Origin: Citrus sinensis
Taxonomy: Eukaryota > Streptophyta > Magnoliopsida > Sapindales > Rutaceae
DNA length: 64,000 nucleotides
Direction: 5' to 3'
NCBI RefSeq assembly: GCF_022201045.2
Contig: NC_068557.1
Span: forward strand, 26,947,501 to 27,011,500
Below the pieces are notes generated by a model. It was not told the DNA's origin and did not search any database. It worked only from the letters and a program-made list of their open reading frames with translations. Made by a program: the position numbers and the translations under genes. Positions 59,505 to 64,000 of this stretch are shown here, piece after piece. The first letter of the stretch is position 1, and each line of letters opens with the position of its first letter.

Positions 59505-62500
59505 TCAAGAAGATTCAGCCTCTGGGATATTTGTACTTCGCCTGCGAATCAAGTTTAGACCTGAGGACTCAAACTCGCTTTCAGACGATGAAATGTTAGA
59601 TGATACAGATGACTCAGGAATTGAGCTTGATCCTGCTGGTGGCGGTGTTTGATATCTGAAACTCTGAGAAGCTAGGGACTGTTGTGGTCTTGAGGCTTCC
59701 GGAGGTCGCTGCCCTTGAGCCTCCTCAGCCAATCGCCTGATGAGGTTCATAATAGTAGGAAGAAACTTTGATGAAATGGAAAGAATGCCTGGCAGCTGGT
59801 AGCAGAGCAAAACAAGACATGAGACTCACATACAGCATCCATCTACTTATAAAAGCAAATTACACTGACTAAAAAGATAAAAACAACTTAATATGAAATG
59901 CATCAAGGATATTTGATTTCATAACTCTTCTATTTATCTCTCTAACGCAAACTGAAACAAAGTCTAACTGAAAGCATGATTTCACTATCAGATTAATACA
60001 AGCAAATGCATGTTCAAGTTATTTGCCACAAGCCCGAAGGTGTAATATGACAATCAAAGAGAATAGACCTCAATCTAAAATTGAGAGTATCAGTAACATT
60101 TTGATGTACAATCTATAAACCCTAGTAAATGTAAGATATAATCAATTACATTATAACTACTATGCAAACTTGAACAGCTACAATTTCAGAAACAACCACC
60201 TCACAAAAGAGTTCGATGAGAGAACAATTAGAAACAGGATGTTAATGACCAATAAGCAACCATTGAGGATTTAACAAAGATCCCTTGATTTTAATAGCCT
60301 TTTGCCTGTGCAAAGTGCATGTGTTATCTAAAGACTCTCTTAAAATACTCACAGCTCCATGTCGAAACTCCGCCGCAATGTCCATCTGTACCCATAAGGC
60401 TCTCAAAAGCAGATATGCAACAAACAAAATCATGAGGTAAAGAGGATTCCTGTTACACAAGCAGAACACCCGTCAATAAACCAAATGACTAACGCTAGGG
60501 GTAGGCTCAAATTAGTATACACTGTACAAGAATGATCAATCTGGATGGGCATCATTACTTTAAGAGGAGCATGAACTCGTTAAAACCAAGTACAGCCATT
60601 GTCAAAATTGCCCAAGGAGGAGGCATCCAGTTGTTATTCTTCTTGTGAGCCTCCTGTGGTGAGCAGTATCATATATTAGTGCTAAATACTATACATGTCA
60701 GTGTATGCACTAATGACCCATTAGTGAGGAAACACAGAGAAAAAACAGCCAATCTTAAAATCATCTGAGCACATTTCTATATTATATGAAGAATTGCTGA
60801 TGCAGTAAGCAGTAAGGTCTAGAAATGATTAAAAGTAGCATATTATGACGCTAGCTCTACAGATGGGAGCAGAGATTCAAGATTAGAGCAGGAGAAAAAT
60901 TTTAAACAGTGAAAGTGTGAACTAATACACATTCAATATTTCAACAAGCGCACTAGTTCTATGCTTAGCATCTGTAATAATTGGAACATGATTAAGGCTT
61001 TTCCTTTTTCTTTTCCTTACATTTACTGCATGCTTTTACATTGAAAAAAGTCACAAACTTCCTGTCTTTCCATACATTAACAAAACCATGACTTTTATTA
61101 CTTTCATTAGAACTCACAGCCCCAACCTACATATCAACTCAGAACACTGAAAACTTCAAACAGTTGCCCACTAAATTCCACCACCACATGCCTGTACATG
61201 TGAAGTCTCCATGGTTCAGACTTTTACAAGTATAATGCAATGATACAGAACACAAGATTATCCCAGTGAACATGAAATAGTATGCATGAAATTAGAAAAT
61301 CAAGAAAGCTTAGAAAGGTGAACTTTGTGAATCATAGAAATTCACAATTTCCAAATTTCAATTAATGCAAAGAATTTACAGTCAGCCACTCATGAACAGA
61401 AAACTTCCCCAAATTCATTATAAAATTTAATTTCTCTGCAGACTTGTCAGATAAATAAGGCAGATACAATCAACTTAATTTAGCAAATGCAAAGGACAAT
61501 ATACATACAAACTAATTTGAAAAATTGCTGTCCAGCAGGCAAATAAATTTAAGGACAGTTACTGATGCAAACACTCACATGCCAACAAGTATGTCATCAA
61601 ATGCTAGGTGAGAGTTCTTGCAAACAAAAGAATGTACTATATGTACCTGCGCGGAAATAGCTTGAGTAACTGTATACTCAGTTTCTGCTTTAAACTGTCT
61701 CCACAAAGATTTGCATTGCACTGGTGTTATCAGCTTATCTTGTGGAGAAACCTAGTTCATTTTGCATCAGCTATGAGAATTTTGATAAAAAACGATATAC
61801 TCTAGGAACAAACTACCAGTATTAGCTAAAGACTACCTCCTCCCACATGCTTGAGGCAAGAGGGTCAACAGAATCTCCTATACTCCTATCCCGAGGCAAT
61901 GATGCAGCAGCAGTTCCGTCCATTAGAGAGGAAAACAGCAAACTCTCAACTTTATCTGGTTTCTCATCCAAGCGTATGGCAGCCATGACAGATAAAAGCC
62001 TCAATGACTGCACCAAGGTGATAGTAAAAGAGAAATCAGATATAATCATACTGCAGGTAGTTGATCTCCCATTGATAAGAAAGCCATGTAAAATTACCGC
62101 GGCACGAGCATCCTTTGTTATTGTCCTGATGTCCTCTTTTCCAGTCCAAACCCTTGGCAAAGAGTCATTGTCATGATTGAAGACTGTTGAGAATCTGAAA
62201 TATATTTACAGGGTATTAAGCAACAAAGATGATAATAATATTAAAAATATCTTATCAAGATGATAATAATATTAAAAATTTCTTATGAAGATGATAATAA
62301 TAATAACCTTCCAATGAGTGATCTCCCATTTGACCAAGCTAAAAGACAAGAAAAACACAAATAAAATATCTTTACCTGTCCTTCATGCGGATCAGAACTT
62401 TTCCAGCTTCTTCTCTTGCCTTTTTCACCACAACATTCCTTGCATAGCTCCTTAAATTTTGCACCATTGTGTCAACTGCAGCTTGATCCATTTCAAAACC

Positions 62501-62882
62501 AGCAATTGCAGTTGAAAACTTCAATACAGCAGCTTCAGTCTCACGTTTAAGAAGCCTTCTTATTGATGCCCAGGTATCTTCATCACCAACTTCAAATAGG
62601 GATTCTACAGGTCCACTAAGTGCTTCAGTAAGATTTTTCTGCATTCAATAAGGTGTCAACATGGGAGTCTCAAGTAAATGCATATAAAAATAGTGTGTAA
62701 AGAGCAATGTTAACTCAAAAAGCAGTTATGAAGTACTGTATTAGCCAAGAAAATAACCTCATGGTCAGCTATTATTGCAGACAGCTTGACACTGCGAACA
62801 GATGATGCTTCTGTATCTATATCACGGCGAAGTTTTTCTCGGACTTTTGAAGCATCCCACTTAGCCTGTCTTATAGCAGCAT
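59505..62882 (-). CDS. RHD3-type ER-shaping GTPase, C-terminal part (runs off the window)
   Basis: Eight exons are visible: 62882-62758, 62638-62376, 62194-62098, 62007-61837, 61751-61647, 60653-60559, 60449-60354 and 59795-59505. The 5' exons with the GTPase domain lie beyond 64000. Helical-bundle segments include [57 protein letters not shown] and [12 protein letters not shown]-like [13 protein letters not shown] membrane hairpin follows: [18 protein letters not shown] and [21 protein letters not shown] Ser/Pro-rich cytosolic tail ends [13 protein letters not shown]. Plant RHD3 and its homologues (Sey1/atlastin class) fuse ER tubules and are needed for polar growth. The neighbour and some residues suggest RHD3 homologue 2, but RHD3 itself is not excluded. 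Confidence 0.93.
62226..62308. repeat. 31-bp tandem repeat in an RHD3-like intron
   Basis: AAGATGATAATAATATTAAA recurs with a 31-bp period, two full copies and one partial (starts at 62226, 62257 and 62288). Confidence 0.85.
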
Positions 62883-63000
62883 CTGAGAGAGGAGTTATTG
62901 AATTGTCATATCAGACTGCTAATAAGCATGTACACAAGTTGACCATCAAAAGTAAAGATTTGTTCCTAGTATGTAAGAGAATAAGAGGGAGACCCGGTTG

Positions 63001-63566
63001 GGGGGGGGGCGGTGTTGCGAGGGGGGAGAGAGAGAGAGAAACAATGAAGACCACCCAATCATTGAGTTGGTGGAAGTGGCCAAAATTATGAGTTTTATAG
63101 CAGCAAAGGGTGTTTGAAGAACTTAGAAAATTCCTAGTGAGGAGAAAAAATCCATCAAACAAGATTTTTACAAGCCTCTGTTCTAATTTCTTGCCAAACA
63201 TCCTACTTTAGAATGTTTTCCAATACCATACAAGTCTTAATTAGCCATTAATAATTATCAAATAAACTATTAAAATTCCCTGTAATTTTTTTGGGGGGGG
63301 CCGAGGGGGGAGAGACAGAGAAACAATGAAGACCACCCAATCGTTGAGTTGGTGGAAGTGACCAAAATTATGAGTTTTATAGCAGCAAAGGGTGTTTGAA
63401 GAACTTAGAAAATTCCAAGTGAGGAGAAAAAATCCATCAAACAAGATTTTTACCAGCCTCTGTTCTAATTCCTGCCAAACATCCTACTTTAGAATGTTTT
63501 CCAATACCATACAAGTCTTAATTAGCCATTAATAATTATCAAATAAACTATAAAAACTCCCTGTAA
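63001..63566. repeat. 282-bp tandem duplication in an RHD3-like intron
   Basis: Two direct copies (AAACAATGAAGACCACCC at 63039 and 63321) are nearly identical from that point to CAAATAAACTAT...CCCTGTAAT. Each begins with a G-rich tract. It is non-coding, inside the intron upstream of the first visible exon. Confidence 0.9.
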
Positions 63567-64000
63567 TGCTGCACCACTTCATTCACGTATTTAAATTGGT
63601 CAACAACCCCTGTGAGTTCTGAGATTTACTGTAGTCAAGCCAAAACTTAGTCACGGTAAGAATTTAAGAGTACACCTAAACACAGATCGAGTTCCATATT
63701 GTAAATATTATGCAGTCAAGCAGAAGGGGTAGTTCTCTACCTCACCGTTGAAGGGGATATGAAGCATTTATGGAGACAAGTACAAATGGGGAAGAAGGAA
63801 AAAAGAGCACTAGCTGAATAGTAAACTGGCTAAAATTACAAAACAGTACGAATTTCCATATGGCTTTAATGTAAAAATCCGGAGCTTCAATCATGAGATA
63901 AACATACAAAAATTGACTTCCTTATCAGAAAAAAATTCTAATATTGAGGCAGCAGTCAACTGAAGTTCACCAACAAAAAATAGGTACACGATTATAATTT
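63567..64000. other. Probable RHD3-like intron, right window edge
   Basis: No exon was recognised in this end piece. It presumably remains intronic to the minus-strand gene. Confidence 0.5.

Noticed and set aside
59443-59652. 69-aa acidic plus-strand ORF
   Set aside because: Antisense to the Ser/Pro-rich RHD3-like C-terminal exon.

Overview
The window is nuclear DNA from a flowering plant. It has intron-rich genes with GT-AG splice sites, AT-rich intergenic DNA, chloroplast-targeted proteins, a plant LRR receptor kinase, phloem lectins and a MIR167 gene. The proteins read most like those of a woody rosid such as Citrus, but that is my impression from memory and not a search result. All exon models were built by hand from reading frames, splice signals and remembered family sequences. 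Every intact model closes in frame.

Layout. 1-7.2 kb: a MIR167 hairpin on the minus strand with a TATA box, then a solo LTR, simple repeats and empty AT-rich DNA. 7.2-15.5 kb: a dying hAT transposon, the chloroplast cytochrome c6A gene (minus) and, head-to-head with it, an LCAT4-type phospholipase gene (plus). 15.9-20.8 kb: a compound MITE with three terminal arms and an LRR-XII receptor kinase (minus) broken by two frameshifts. 20.9-26.1 kb: a repeat-rich AT desert. 26.1-29.6 kb: chloroplast IMPL1 (plus). 30.6-37.5 kb: three tandem phloem protein 2 (PP2-A) genes (minus), one with a GC-AG intron, separated by transposon debris. 37.5-42.2 kb: hAT-like and nested long-TIR (MULE-like) elements. 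42.3-45.4 kb: a GH31 alpha-glucosidase (plus). 45.7-47.3 kb: RNase H2 subunit C (minus). 48.1-53.0 kb: exocyst subunit EXO84C (minus). 53.9-58.5 kb: a chloroplast CbbY-like HAD protein (plus) that has lost catalytic residues. 59.5-64 kb: the 3' part of an RHD3-type ER-shaping GTPase (minus), running off the right edge.

The genes are ordinary independent plant genes and not an operon or one pathway. From memory, Arabidopsis also keeps cytochrome c6A, a PP2-A cluster, an RHD3-like gene and this HAD gene close together near At5g45040-At5g45170, so part of the order seems old. I saw no wholly new multi-gene system. The most interesting points are the conserved-looking pseudophosphatase, the broken immune-type receptor, the PP2 tandem array with its GC-AG intron, the compound MITE, and the MIR167 locus that overlaps no long ORF.
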